Assembly: GCF_900162815.1 (NCBI RefSeq)
Contig: NZ_FUGD01000024.1
Span: 1 to 45,659, forward strand
Origin: Psychrobacter pasteurii
Lineage (GTDB): Bacteria; Pseudomonadota; Gammaproteobacteria; Pseudomonadales; Moraxellaceae
Direction: 5' to 3'
DNA: 45,659 nucleotides
Position numbers and translations under genes: made by a program. Positions 28,787 to 37,813 of this stretch are shown piece after piece (position 1 is the stretch's first letter; each line of letters begins with the position of its first letter). Below the pieces are notes generated by a model, which had not been told where the DNA came from, did not search any database, and saw only the letters and a program-made list of their open reading frames with translations.

Positions 28787-29464
28787 TTAGGCAGATAAAT
28801 CTGAGTTTTGATCAGCGCAGTGACGCACTTTGGTGATGGTAGGGGCATATTGTCCTTTTAACTCACTATTTGGTAGCGTTAAACAAAACACCTCCCCGTT
28901 TTGAGCACGTATCGATAATTCGAATTGACGAAACTTAGCCACGTCCTGCGTTTCATCTGCGGGTAGTCCCAGTAAATACCAAATCAACATGCTGATCCAA
29001 TAGCCATGGGTATAGACCACATGATTGCCTGACTCAAAATCTGCAAACTGCTCAAGCACTTGCGGAATACGCTGATAAAACTGCTGAAAACTCTCAGCAT
29101 CCTCTGCATTGGGAACAGCCGGATTGGCGGATTGCCAATAAGCGTCAGTGAGCGCCATACGCTGCTCAAAGGTGGTGCCTTGTAGACGACTAAAGCCAAT
29201 TAAATCAAACTCTTGTAAGCCTTCAATCACTCTTGGTGTCTGCTGTAATTTCTTCACTAAAGGCTGCGCGGTTTGCTGAGTGCGAATATAACTTGAGACG
29301 CAGATAGAGTTAATATCCTCCCCCAAAGTTTGTAGCAGCCAGTCAGCCGCTTCTTCTGCCTGCTTATGGCCCAATTGTGTCAACTCAATCTTAGCATTAG
29401 GCTGTACTTCCCCACCGGCATTGGCGGTACTTTGACCATGTCGAACCAAATATATTTTTTTCAT
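28787..29464 (-). CDS. Histidine phosphatase family protein
   Basis: A 225-residue phosphoglycerate-mutase-like phosphatase. The catalytic RHG motif is LVRHGQST (Arg8-His9-Gly10). Arg61 in YIRTQQTAQPL, Glu85 in LQEF and His153 in YTHGYW complete the conserved pocket. The protein is therefore likely an active phosphohydrolase, but family members act on substrates from sugar phosphates to nucleotides and phosphoproteins, and nothing here chooses between them. There is no strong gene context: a long AT-rich spacer lies upstream and the M16C protease gene downstream. Confidence 0.9.
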   Translation of the reverse strand: MKKIYLVRHGQSTANAGGEVQPNAKIELTQLGHKQAEEAADWLLQTLGEDINSICVSSYIRTQQTAQPLVKKLQQTPRVIEGLQEFDLIGFSRLQGTTFEQRMALTDAYWQSANPAVPNAEDAESFQQFYQRIPQVLEQFADFESGNHVVYTHGYWISMLIWYLLGLPADETQDVAKFRQFELSIRAQNGEVFCLTLPNSELKGQYAPTITKVRHCADQNSDLSA

Positions 29465-30040
29465 GCTACCCCCTTCATAAAAAACAATAATCCCTCACCT
29501 AAATGGCTACTCAGCAGTAATCCACACAAAGACAGGCTTAGTCTACTAGCGACGACAATTAATTCAAATTTATTTTGCCTTAGTTTATGGTGTCTTAAAG
29601 AAGAGCTAAGCCATAAATAGCGTGGAACATCAGAAGACTACTGAGTCAGTTAGCGTTATAAAAGGCAATAAATTCTCTTTTGCGATGCCACAGTGAGTTT
29701 TTGTTATCTTGGCTACGCCTTATAAAATCTAAGGGTAAATCAGTTACCCCCAAGGGCTGTGGATAAGTCTGTGTATAACTCACGACTTGACAGCAAATAG
29801 TACGCATTACTTAAGGCTTAGCCTAAAATTGTCTATTTTTTATACAAATAATTTATTATTTAAAATCAATGACTTACATGACAAATATTTTTATCAATAA
29901 ATTTTTATAATTTTTTTATACCCTTAATTTTTTTGGATATGTTCCACGCTGTAACCCCGACATACACAATTAATCTAAATTACAGTATGATAGCCCCACT
30001 GAAATTAAACACACCACAAACACTAAAAGTTGGAAATATT
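29465..30040. other. AT-rich divergent spacer with clustered DnaA-box-like 9-mers
   Basis: 576 bases without a supported gene, between divergent genes. Besides the perfect pair at 29758-29778, near matches to TTATNCACA occur at 29518-29526 (TAATCCACA) and 29840-29848 (TTATACAAA), and a weaker one at 29890-29898. From about 29824 to 29940 the DNA is almost entirely A and T, like an unwinding region. A TTGACA at 29787-29792 lacks a good -10 box. Confidence 0.55.
29758..29778 (-). promoter_or_regulatory. Tandem pair of perfect DnaA boxes
   Basis: TGTGGATAA (29758-29766) and TGTGTATAA (29770-29778) are both exact reverse complements of TTATNCACA, in the same orientation and three bases apart. 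Chance would give only one or two perfect boxes in a window of this size, so a pair this close is notable. Binding by DnaA is inferred. Confidence 0.65.
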
Positions 30041-31057
30041 ATGTACGACGTTATGGCTGTAGGAAACGCTTTAGTAGATCACGAATATCTATTGAACGAT
30101 GAACAACTTACTCAAACCAGTTTGGCCAAAGGCAGTATGACTTTAGCCAGCTTAGAGGAGCAAACCCAGTTGCTAGCAGAGTTCGAAGCTCAGCAATTAC
30201 AGCCGTCAAAACAAACTGGTGGTGGGTCAGCTGCCAATGCCATGTTTGCTTTTGCTAGCCTTGGCGGTAAGTCTTTTTATGGTTGCCGTGTTGGAGATGA
30301 CAAGGCAGGTGAGTTTTATCTAGCGGACCTAAACCAAGCTGGCGTGGCCACTACCTCTGAGAAATCAGTTTCCGCGGGCGGCGTGACTGGCTCATGCGTG
30401 GTAGCGATTACTCCAGATGGTGAGCGCACCATGCAAACTTTCTTAGGCACTTCAAGTGACATTAACGAAGACAACTTAGATTTTGAAGCCTTAAGTCAAA
30501 GCAGCTGGTTATACTTTGAAGGCTATCTGGCGATGTCAGAAAGTCTACGCCCTGCCCTACAAAAGCTACGTCAGCAAGCCAAAGACAACGATATTAAAAT
30601 TGCTGTGAGCTTTGCTGACCCTGCCGTGGTTAACTTCGCCAAAGAAGGCTTACTTGAGGTCTTAGGTGATGGGGTAAACACTATTTTTTGTAATGCTGAA
30701 GAAGCGATGCTATTTACCGAAACTAGCAACATTACTGAAGCAGCTCAAGCCTTAACTCAATACTGTCAGCTGGCTGTGGTTACCAACAGTGCTGAAGATA
30801 CGGTTATTTGTGAAAAAGGCGCAGACGCGACGACGACTTTAACCAAGGTACCTACGCCTAAAGTAGATAAGGTCATTGATACCAATGGTGCCGGCGACAA
30901 CTATTCTGGCGCTTTTTTATATGCTCTATCTCAAAACCATAGCTTAACCGAGTGTGGGCAACTAGCAGGTACAGTCGCCAGTCAAGTGGTTCAACAATTT
31001 GGCCCTCGTCTAACCGTAGAGCAGTACCAAGCCATTGCCAAACAAGTTCTGTCTTAA
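30041..31057 (+). CDS. PfkB-family kinase, probably adenosine kinase
   Basis: A 338-residue ribokinase-fold kinase. The ATG at 30041 is chosen because the protein then opens at the first conserved strand, MYDVMAVGNALVDHEY, giving the normal family length; the frame stays open 36 codons further up but that stretch looks non-coding. The first PfkB signature lies in GGGSAANAMFAFASLGG, and the second is DTNGAGDNYSGA (catalytic Asp286). Proteins with the opening GNALVD and this spacing are usually annotated adenosine kinase (adenosine to AMP, purine salvage), but another nucleoside or sugar is possible. Its 5' region is the DnaA-box spacer. Confidence 0.88.
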   Translation: MYDVMAVGNALVDHEYLLNDEQLTQTSLAKGSMTLASLEEQTQLLAEFEAQQLQPSKQTGGGSAANAMFAFASLGGKSFYGCRVGDDKAGEFYLADLNQAGVATTSEKSVSAGGVTGSCVVAITPDGERTMQTFLGTSSDINEDNLDFEALSQSSWLYFEGYLAMSESLRPALQKLRQQAKDNDIKIAVSFADPAVVNFAKEGLLEVLGDGVNTIFCNAEEAMLFTETSNITEAAQALTQYCQLAVVTNSAEDTVICEKGADATTTLTKVPTPKVDKVIDTNGAGDNYSGAFLYALSQNHSLTECGQLAGTVASQVVQQFGPRLTVEQYQAIAKQVLS

Positions 31058-31112
31058 GCATGCCAGCTCTTAGCTTTTAAGATTGAGCTTTTAAGATTTA
31101 GTATTTAAATAA

Positions 31113-31145
31113 AAAAATCCCAAACTAAAAAGTTTGGGATTTTTT
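31113..31145. terminator. Bidirectional terminator between the PfkB gene and metY
   Basis: AAAAATCCCAAACT (31113-31126) and AGTTTGGGATTTTT (31131-31144) form a perfect 14-base stem with an AAAA loop and a T-run in both directions, between convergent genes. Confidence 0.88.
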
Positions 31146-31165
31146 ATTGTTTAGCAGTGATAGCC

Positions 31166-32467
31166 TTAAGCGTTGGCTAGTGCCTGCTCTAAGTCAGCTT
31201 TGATATCTTCAATATGCTCGATACCAATAGACAGACGAATCATATCTTCACTCACGCCAGCTTTGGCCAACTCTTCGTCATTAAGCTGACGGTGAGTGGT
31301 AGTAGCTGGGTGACTGGCCAATGATTTAGCATCACCGATATTTACCAGACGCGTGATTAAGTTTAGCGCATCGATAAATTTAGCGCCGGCTTCACGGCCT
31401 CCTTTTACGCCAAACGTTAAAATAGCAGAAGGCGTACCCTTCATGTATTTCTGCGCCAATTCATGGTCTGGATGATCTGATAGGCCAGCATACTTAACCC
31501 AAGCCACTTTATCATGACCTTTTAGGTACTCAGCCACGGCTTGAGCGTTTTGTACATGGCGCTCCATACGTAGGCTTAAAGTTTGGATACCTTGTAGAAT
31601 ACTAAAGGCATTTAATGGACTTAAAGCCGCACCCGTATTACGTAGCGGTGCCACACGAGCACGTGCGATATAAGCGGCTGCACCCACGTCTTTTACGAAG
31701 TTTACGCCATGATAGCTAATATCAGGCTGGTTCAATAGCGGGAAGCGCTCTGGATAATCACCCCAATTAAAGTTACCGCTGTCCACGATAGCACCGCCAA
31801 TTGACGTACCGGTACCACTCATATATTTAGTTAAAGAATGCACCACGATATCCGCACCAAAGTCAAACGGACGGCACAAGGCTGGCGTGGCTACTGTGTT
31901 ATCAATCACAACCGGCACCCCATGCTTATGGGCAGCTTCTGAAATTGCTTCAATATCGATAATGTTACCTAGCGGGTTACCGATACTTTCAGCGAATACC
32001 ATTTTGGTTTTGTCATCGACTAAATCGTGAATGGCTTCAGGGGTTTTGTGATCAAAGAAACGAACTTCGATACCTTGACGCGGTAGAGTGTGAGCAAAGA
32101 AGTTGTACGTACCGCCATATAGCGTTGAAGCTGCAATAATATTATCACCCGCTTCACAGATGGTTTGCACTGCATAGGTAATGGCCGCCATACCTGAAGC
32201 CACTGCTAAAGCACCGATACCGCCTTCTAATGCCGCCACACGCTCTTCTAGCACAGCGTTGGTAGGGTTCATGATGCGGGTATAGATGTTACCTGCAACT
32301 TTTAGGTCAAATAGATCTGCCCCATGTTGAGTATCATCAAACGCATAAGAGCTGGTGTGGTAAATAGGCACAGCCACGGCCTTGGTGGTCGGCTCTACAC
32401 TATAGCCTGCATGAATGGCTAAAGTTTCTAAACGCTGATTCTCAACTGCATTGTCGGCATTACTCAT
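31166..32467 (-). CDS. metY: O-acetylhomoserine sulfhydrylase (aminocarboxypropyltransferase)
   Basis: A 433-residue PLP enzyme of the Cys/Met metabolism family. It joins O-acetyl-L-homoserine with sulfide to give homocysteine, or with methanethiol to give methionine. The PLP lysine is Lys214 in SLTKYMSGTGTSIGG. Other conserved blocks are the N-terminal ETLAIHAGY, NIYTRIMNPTN, and ASGMAAITYAV for cofactor binding. A length near 430 and the ITRLVNIGDAKSLASHPATT block favour the MetY branch over the shorter cystathionine gamma-synthase branch. It is a single gene with its own terminator; I saw no SAM-type riboswitch upstream. Confidence 0.95.
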   Translation of the reverse strand: MSNADNAVENQRLETLAIHAGYSVEPTTKAVAVPIYHTSSYAFDDTQHGADLFDLKVAGNIYTRIMNPTNAVLEERVAALEGGIGALAVASGMAAITYAVQTICEAGDNIIAASTLYGGTYNFFAHTLPRQGIEVRFFDHKTPEAIHDLVDDKTKMVFAESIGNPLGNIIDIEAISEAAHKHGVPVVIDNTVATPALCRPFDFGADIVVHSLTKYMSGTGTSIGGAIVDSGNFNWGDYPERFPLLNQPDISYHGVNFVKDVGAAAYIARARVAPLRNTGAALSPLNAFSILQGIQTLSLRMERHVQNAQAVAEYLKGHDKVAWVKYAGLSDHPDHELAQKYMKGTPSAILTFGVKGGREAGAKFIDALNLITRLVNIGDAKSLASHPATTTHRQLNDEELAKAGVSEDMIRLSIGIEHIEDIKADLEQALANA

Positions 32468-32576
32468 ATCGCATCCTTAACGTATTAATATAAAAGTTTA
32501 AATAAAACCCTCAGGGCACTCTCAACAAAAGTACTATAAGCCAAAAGCATCCCTTAAGGCAAAATCAAAAAGCCAT

Positions 32577-32608
32577 AAAAAAGCTGGATTATCTAATGAT
32601 AACCCAGC
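32577..32608 (-). terminator. Terminator of nfuA
   Basis: Read on the minus strand, GCTGGGTTATC (32598-32608) pairs with GATAATCCAGC (32583-32593), with one G-T pair and a four-base loop, followed by six T. Confidence 0.8.
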
Positions 32609-32671
32609 CAATGAATAAATATAATGACTAATTCTTATTATACTTATTACTTCCGCTCACATAGGAGGGAT

Positions 32672-33322
32672 TTATTTGTAGTAAGCGTTTGCTGTTTGCG
32701 AGTGGTCTGTGTCATCAACCACTTGAGTTAACTCAGGAATTTGCTGCTTCAACTGAACTTCAACACCTTGGCGTAAAGTCATATCTACTGCAGAACAACC
32801 CTGACAACCGCCGCCAAATTTTAATACCGCAGTTAGGCCTACGCCTTCTTCTTCAATCAATTCTAATAACTGTACGTCACCACCGTGAGCGGCTAAGCTT
32901 GGGTTAATTTCAGATTGAAGCACATAGTTAATACGCTCTTCCACGCTAGCATCAGCGCCTACTTTAGGCACTTTAGAGTTTGGTGCACGGAAAGTTAACT
33001 GTCCACCAAAGCGGTCTTTGTTGTAATCAATAACTGCATCTTCTAAGTAAGGAACTGAAGAGGCTTCAATGTAGGCGGTAAAAGCTTCAAACGGCATTTG
33101 TAAATCCGCTTCGTCTTCTTCACCAGGCTGGTTATAGGCCATACAACATTCCGCTCGAGGTGTCCCTGGATGTTCAACAAAAATACGCACGCCAATACCT
33201 GGGGTCTCTTGTTTCGCCAGTAATTCGGCTAAGTACTCTTGGGCAGAAGGAGTGATGGTAATGTTGCTTTTAATGTCTGATTGTTCGATATCAATTGCAG
33301 AAACTGGAGCGTTATCAGTCAT
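32672..33322 (-). CDS. nfuA: Fe/S biogenesis protein NfuA
   Basis: A 216-residue scaffold/carrier that passes [4Fe-4S] clusters to target enzymes. The N-terminal half (about 20-115) is a degenerate A-type carrier domain. The C-terminal NifU-like domain (about 128-205) has the cluster-binding CxxC, Cys173 and Cys176, in [23 protein letters not shown] just before it is also conserved. An N-terminal tail of about 20 residues makes it slightly longer than the E. coli protein of about 190. It is a single gene between metY and a divergent exporter gene. Confidence 0.95.
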   Translation of the reverse strand: MTDNAPVSAIDIEQSDIKSNITITPSAQEYLAELLAKQETPGIGVRIFVEHPGTPRAECCMAYNQPGEEDEADLQMPFEAFTAYIEASSVPYLEDAVIDYNKDRFGGQLTFRAPNSKVPKVGADASVEERINYVLQSEINPSLAAHGGDVQLLELIEEEGVGLTAVLKFGGGCQGCSAVDMTLRQGVEVQLKQQIPELTQVVDDTDHSQTANAYYK

Positions 33323-33682
33323 AAATGACCTCTTATATTGTAAATTGTAGGATGGGTAATTTGATGGGTTTAAAGCTGAATATGTGCCTTTAGTACTTCT
33401 ATTATGGTGGCGATTGAGAATTAATCAAGGAAAATGATAATTAGTTACATAGAAAAATAACTCAGCACTGTTGCTAGGCAAAAACGCTTATAGGCAAGCT
33501 AAATTTTGTAATATGACCTATAATATAGCCTATCCAAAATCACAACTGCCTATCCCCCAATAAACTGCATTTATTGGGCTACTCAAAAACCCTTCGCTTA
33601 TCCTATCGAGCTTTTTATGGCTTCATTATATATGGCGCTTCTTGCCTAGTTTTTGAGTATAAAAAGTTTAGAGTTAACTATC
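33323..33682. other. Divergent spacer between nfuA and paeA, with a perfect hairpin
   Basis: 360 bases without a gene. CCCAATAAA (33556-33564) and TTTATTGGG (33570-33578) form a perfect nine-base stem with a five-base loop. No T-run follows, so it could be an operator or leader structure for paeA rather than a terminator. I saw nothing else. Confidence 0.4.
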
Positions 33683-34990
33683 ATGACCTTAATTACTGCG
33701 GTAATCTCTATTTTTTTATTAATAGCCATCAGTGCTATTGTATCAAGTTCTGAGCTTGCCCTGGCTTCTGCCCGAAAAATAAAACTACAAATCCTAGCCA
33801 AAGAAGGGGAAGTACGAGCCCTCGATGTATTGGCCATGCAAGACAATCCTGGTAGCTTTATCACTGTGGTCCAGGTGCTATTAAACGCCGTGGCTATTTT
33901 AGCCGGTGTCATTGGTGAGTCTGCTGTCAGCCCTTATTTAGAAGCCATTTTACAGCATGAATCCTTATCGTTTTTACAAGTCATCGTTGGTTATGAAACG
34001 CTAGCTTCAGCGATCTCTTTTATTCTAGTCACCAGTGTGTTTGTCCTATTTGCTGACCTGATGCCAAAGCGCTTTGCTATGAGTTACGCTGAGTCCATCG
34101 CCATCCGCTTAGTGCGCCCAATGATGATGCTCATCTTTGTGTTTAAGCCGATTATCTGGGTGTTTGATGGCGCCGCTGATATATTATTTAAGCTGCTTGG
34201 CGTCTCTACTGTTCGCCGTGATGATCTGACCTCAGAAGACATTTATGCGGTGATGGATGCGGGTGCGGAAGCTGGAGTGTTAAAGCATCAAGAGCACCAC
34301 TTAATCGCCAACATCTTTGAGATGCAAGAGCGTACCGTCACCTCAGTAATGACTACCCGTGAATACATCGTTTATTTTGACTCGAATGAAAGTCATGATG
34401 TGATCGTTGAAACCATGATTCGTCAGCCTCATCACAAGTTCTTAGTTTGCTTGGAAGATGACTTAGAACAGACCATAGGTTATGTTGAGTCTCGTGCCTT
34501 TTTGGCGATGGTTTTACAAAAAGAGCAGGTGCGTCTAACAGACCCTACTATTTTACGTACGGCGCTCTTTATTCCAGATACGCTCTCTTTATTCGATGTT
34601 TTAGAGACCTTTAAGAGCACCGGCTCTGACTTTGCCATTATCGTTAATGAGTACTCATTAGTAGTCGGGGTGATTACCTTAAAAGATGTGATGAGCATTG
34701 TGATGGGTGAGCTGGTTACGGTAGATGAGCAGCCCATCGTACAACGCACCGAGAACTCTTGGTTGGTCGATGGTATGACCCCTATCGAAGATGTCATTCG
34801 CACCTTAGGTATCATAAACTTGCCAAACTCAGAAAACTATGAAACCATAAGTGGGTTCATGATGTATTCTTTGCGAAAAATACCTAAAAAAACCGACTTC
34901 ATCGAACATGCTGGTTTTAAGTTTGAAATCCTAGATACTGAAAACCTTAAGGTCAATCAGTTACTGGTTACTAAAATCACTGAAGAGTAA
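33683..34990 (+). CDS. paeA: CNNM/DUF21-CBS membrane protein, PaeA (YtfL) homologue
   Basis: A 435-residue protein that follows E. coli PaeA/YtfL closely from end to end. PaeA is reported as an exporter of cadaverine and putrescine that helps survival under polyamine and alkaline stress. The N-terminal DUF21 domain (about 1-190) has several membrane helices, with SSSELALASARKIKL and NPGSFITVVQVLLNAVAILAG. A CBS pair follows (about 195-325, beginning DDLTSEDIYAV), then a CorC/HlyC domain with ENSWLVDGMTPIEDV and NYETISGFMMYSLRKIPK. The start at ATG 33683 matches the homologue's first helix; a TTG ten codons earlier is less likely. Confidence 0.88.
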   Translation: MTLITAVISIFLLIAISAIVSSSELALASARKIKLQILAKEGEVRALDVLAMQDNPGSFITVVQVLLNAVAILAGVIGESAVSPYLEAILQHESLSFLQVIVGYETLASAISFILVTSVFVLFADLMPKRFAMSYAESIAIRLVRPMMMLIFVFKPIIWVFDGAADILFKLLGVSTVRRDDLTSEDIYAVMDAGAEAGVLKHQEHHLIANIFEMQERTVTSVMTTREYIVYFDSNESHDVIVETMIRQPHHKFLVCLEDDLEQTIGYVESRAFLAMVLQKEQVRLTDPTILRTALFIPDTLSLFDVLETFKSTGSDFAIIVNEYSLVVGVITLKDVMSIVMGELVTVDEQPIVQRTENSWLVDGMTPIEDVIRTLGIINLPNSENYETISGFMMYSLRKIPKKTDFIEHAGFKFEILDTENLKVNQLLVTKITEE

Positions 34991-35320
34991 CGGCCTTAAG
35001 TCCATTCCTATAAGGACTTACCTGTTACTTGTAACACCCAAAGGTTAGGCGTCAACGCTGTCCTAAGTGCTACCGCCTAACCCTTATGCAATAGTCTAAT
35101 ATCTACCCGATATTTAATTATCAATTTGTATTGTTAAATACAAACTAAATCATTTAAACAGTCATCTCATACCCTTAGCACTTTGCTTTTTGTGGCTGAG
35201 TCATCACCCCCTGCCATGCCTAGATCAAAGGGCTATTCAAATGCTGGTAGGGGCTGCTTTTTTATAATCGACTTTATAAAAGGCTGTGCTATCGGTATGC
35301 CTATTTTTATGGTGCATTGT
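34991..35320. other. Spacer between paeA and the RarD-like gene, with two inverted repeats
   Basis: 330 bases. TAAGTCC/GGACTTA (34997-35003 and 35014-35020) and GGTTAGGCG/CGCCTAACC (35043-35051 and 35074-35082) are exact inverted repeats. Neither is followed by a T-run. The reading frame of the next gene is open through 35183-35320, so part of this stretch could be coding if an earlier start is used. Confidence 0.4.
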
Positions 35321-36319
35321 ATGTCTAAACAAGTTTCTACCACGAGAAGCAATCTACCCTTTGCTTCCTTTTGGTCTGCTAGTGATGCACAGCAGCGCAC
35401 AATGATTGTAGGTGTTTTACTGGCAGTATTGTCCAACCTTTTATTTGGTGTCCTTTATTTTTATAGTAGCTTACTGCAGCCCCTAACCGGTACTCAGGTC
35501 TTCATCTGGCGCATGCTGTCTATGTGGGTAGCCTTAGTAGGTTTCGTGGTGATAAGGGGCCGCTTAGGTTATCACCTAGATATCTTACGCAACTTAAAAA
35601 CTTTTAAGCAGCGGGCTTGGCTGCTGTTACCTACCCCGATATTTTTTAGTCAACTTTGGCTATTTATGTGGGCCCCCATCAATGATCAAGGTGTACAGGT
35701 TGCGATGGGCTACTTTTTATTCCCGCTGATGATGGTGTTATTTGGCTATGTCTTTTTTGGTGAGCGATTAAGCAAACTACAATGGCTAGCTGTCGGCTTT
35801 GCCGTAGTGGGCATTAGCTTGGAGATGATGCGGACTCAAAGCGTCTCTTGGGCAACACTTTGGGTATGTGGCACCTACCCCATCTATTATATTATGCGTC
35901 GCCTTCAAGGGATTACCGCCATGACAGGGATGCTGGTTGACTTAACTTTATTTTTACCGATTGCCTTAGGCTATCTGCTGTTCGTGGCTCCTGAGAACCT
36001 AACCTTTGTGATGGGTTCAGGGATGTACCTGTTACTGGTCATCAGCCTTGGTGTGCTAAGTGTCTTGGCCCTAAAAACCAACTTAGATGCCAGTCAAATA
36101 TTGCCAGTGAACGTGTTTGGCATGATGAGCTATCTTGAGCCGGTGTTTCTGTTTTTCTTAGCCATCACCGTCTTAGGGGACAGCTTTGAGATGGGGATGC
36201 TATACAGTTATGGTCTGATTTGGATAGGCATTATGTTCCTTATTGCCCATGGCGTTCGTCAGCTACGTGCCAATAGACGCAATAACAAGCCTTGGATGAA
36301 AGGGGCCCGTGTTAGCTAA
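35321..36319 (+). CDS. RarD-like EamA-family transporter
   Basis: A drug/metabolite-superfamily membrane protein with about ten helices in two EamA repeats. Blocks shared with E. coli RarD include LWLFMWAPINDQ, VAMGYFLFPLMMVLFGYVFFGERLSKLQWLAV and TGMLVDL. The first helix begins at MIVGVLLAVLSNLLFGVLY. RarD proteins are named for chloramphenicol sensitivity but their substrate is unsettled. The start is uncertain: the frame is open from a TTG at 35183 (378 residues), with ATGs at 35297, 35309 and 35321 and no strong ribosome-binding site at any. MSKQ (35321, 332 residues) is my choice as it leaves a normal short tail. Confidence 0.8.
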   Translation: MSKQVSTTRSNLPFASFWSASDAQQRTMIVGVLLAVLSNLLFGVLYFYSSLLQPLTGTQVFIWRMLSMWVALVGFVVIRGRLGYHLDILRNLKTFKQRAWLLLPTPIFFSQLWLFMWAPINDQGVQVAMGYFLFPLMMVLFGYVFFGERLSKLQWLAVGFAVVGISLEMMRTQSVSWATLWVCGTYPIYYIMRRLQGITAMTGMLVDLTLFLPIALGYLLFVAPENLTFVMGSGMYLLLVISLGVLSVLALKTNLDASQILPVNVFGMMSYLEPVFLFFLAITVLGDSFEMGMLYSYGLIWIGIMFLIAHGVRQLRANRRNNKPWMKGARVS

Positions 36320-36364
36320 ATAGAGCACTTAACCTCTTATAACAGCCGCAGCGCCCTACTTACT

Positions 36365-36428
36365 AAAGCCCCTCTACCTAAAAGCCCTTCTATTATCTAG
36401 AATCGCTTTAGCTAGAGGGGCTTTTTTT
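36365..36428 (+). terminator. Terminator of the RarD-like gene
   Basis: AAAGCCCCTCTA (36365-36376) pairs perfectly with TAGAGGGGCTTT (36413-36424), followed by further T. The 36-base loop is long for a terminator. Confidence 0.7.
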
Positions 36429-36585
36429 AACCGCATGTATACGTTTTGGAACCTATTGATTATTGTTATTGTGAAGTCTAGTGTGTCACTATAAGGTCCT
36501 TTATCTTTAAAACTTAATCTTAAAATAATCACAAATTCATGGTCCAACCCCAAAGTTGACTACTGGTATTGCCGGAGCTTAAAGA

Positions 36586-37668
36586 ATGAGCGTGTTACCT
36601 AAACAAAGCCCAACTCAATCAGAAAAAAAAGCGGATAATTTAAATTCAGCCTCCAATCGTCATTACAAATACTTAGTATTTATTGGTCGTTTTCAGCCGT
36701 TCCATATGGGTCATAAGGCCGTGGTGGATGAGGCTTTAAAAAGAGCCGAGAACGTCATCATGCTAATCGGTTCAGCCAATATGCCCAGAAGCCTTCGTAA
36801 CCCTTTCACGGTTGAAGAGCGCTCGCAGATGATTAAAGGCGCTTACTCGGATGAGGACGCCGCTAGAATCCACTGTGTAGGTCTTGATGATGCGCTATAC
36901 AATGACACCCGTTGGCTACAATATGTACAAGCTTCTATCAAGACAGTGACTCATGATTTGAGCGAAGACATTGCGTTAATTGGTCACTCCAAGGACAGCT
37001 CATCTTACTACTTATCTTTATTCCCAACTTGGGAGTCGATCTCTGTTCCCAATTACAAGAACCTATCTGCTACGCCCATTCGCGAAGGCTATCTTATGGG
37101 CGCCACCCCAACTGGTGAGCGCACCCCAGTGTCAACGCGTGAAGTTATGGATGCTTTCAAACAAACTGAAGACTACCAACACCTTCATGAAGAAGCTTGG
37201 TTTGTTGATGATTATATGAAGCAGTGGCGTGATGCCCCTTATCCCCCTACCTTTATGACCGCTGATGCTTTGGTAGTACAGTCTGGTCATATCTTACTGG
37301 TAGAGCGCCGAGGTATGCCTGGTCGAGGCCTGTGGGCACTGCCAGGAGGGTTTGTGGATCAAAAAGAAACCCTACTTGACGCTTGTATCCGTGAGTTGGC
37401 TGAAGAAACCAAGCTCGATGTGCCTGCCTCTGTGCTGTATGGCTCTCGTCATAGTCAGCATACTTTTGATGACCCTTACCGCTCATCACGAGGTCGCACT
37501 ATCACCCATGCTTTTTACTTTAAATTAAAAAACGACCCCAAAGGCTTGCCTAAAGTGCAAGGGGGCGATGATGCTGCCAAAGCTTTTTGGCTCCCCTTGG
37601 CTGAGCTTGACTCCAAAAAGATGTTTGAAGATCACTATGCCATTATCACTAAGATGGTAGGTCTGTGA
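36586..37668 (+). CDS. nadM: Bifunctional NMN adenylyltransferase / Nudix hydrolase
   Basis: A 360-residue fusion. The N-terminal NadM-type nucleotidyltransferase (about 28-200) has the nucleotide-binding GRFQPFHMGH (34-43) and the second motif SATPIREG; it makes NAD from NMN and ATP. The C-terminal Nudix domain (about 220-360) has the complete box GGFVDQKETLLDACIRELAEE, in which the catalytic glutamates of REL.EE are present; characterised fusions hydrolyse ADP-ribose or related compounds. The first 25 residues are polar and not conserved. nadV follows after 145 bases on the same strand, so the pair gives nicotinamide to NMN to NAD. Confidence 0.95.
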   Translation: MSVLPKQSPTQSEKKADNLNSASNRHYKYLVFIGRFQPFHMGHKAVVDEALKRAENVIMLIGSANMPRSLRNPFTVEERSQMIKGAYSDEDAARIHCVGLDDALYNDTRWLQYVQASIKTVTHDLSEDIALIGHSKDSSSYYLSLFPTWESISVPNYKNLSATPIREGYLMGATPTGERTPVSTREVMDAFKQTEDYQHLHEEAWFVDDYMKQWRDAPYPPTFMTADALVVQSGHILLVERRGMPGRGLWALPGGFVDQKETLLDACIRELAEETKLDVPASVLYGSRHSQHTFDDPYRSSRGRTITHAFYFKLKNDPKGLPKVQGGDDAAKAFWLPLAELDSKKMFEDHYAIITKMVGL

Positions 37669-37813
37669 TTTGATACTCTACTATCCTTTACAGCTAAGCC
37701 GATAGACGGTAAACCCCATTACGACACTTGAGGCTACTTGAGCTTACTTATTCTAGCCATTACGGCCTCAAGCTTATCTTTAATGTCGTTTCACCCCTCA
37801 GAGGAGCTCTGTA

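Noticed and set aside
29366-29620. Plus-strand 84-codon open frame at the start of the phosphatase gene and spacer
   Set aside because: It overlaps the histidine phosphatase gene on the other strand, has no ribosome-binding site, and its residues look like translated non-coding DNA.
36365-36428. Reading the region before nadM as a riboswitch because of its long loop
   Set aside because: The outer 12-base stem with a following T-run is explained as the terminator of the transporter gene, and no conserved aptamer text is evident.
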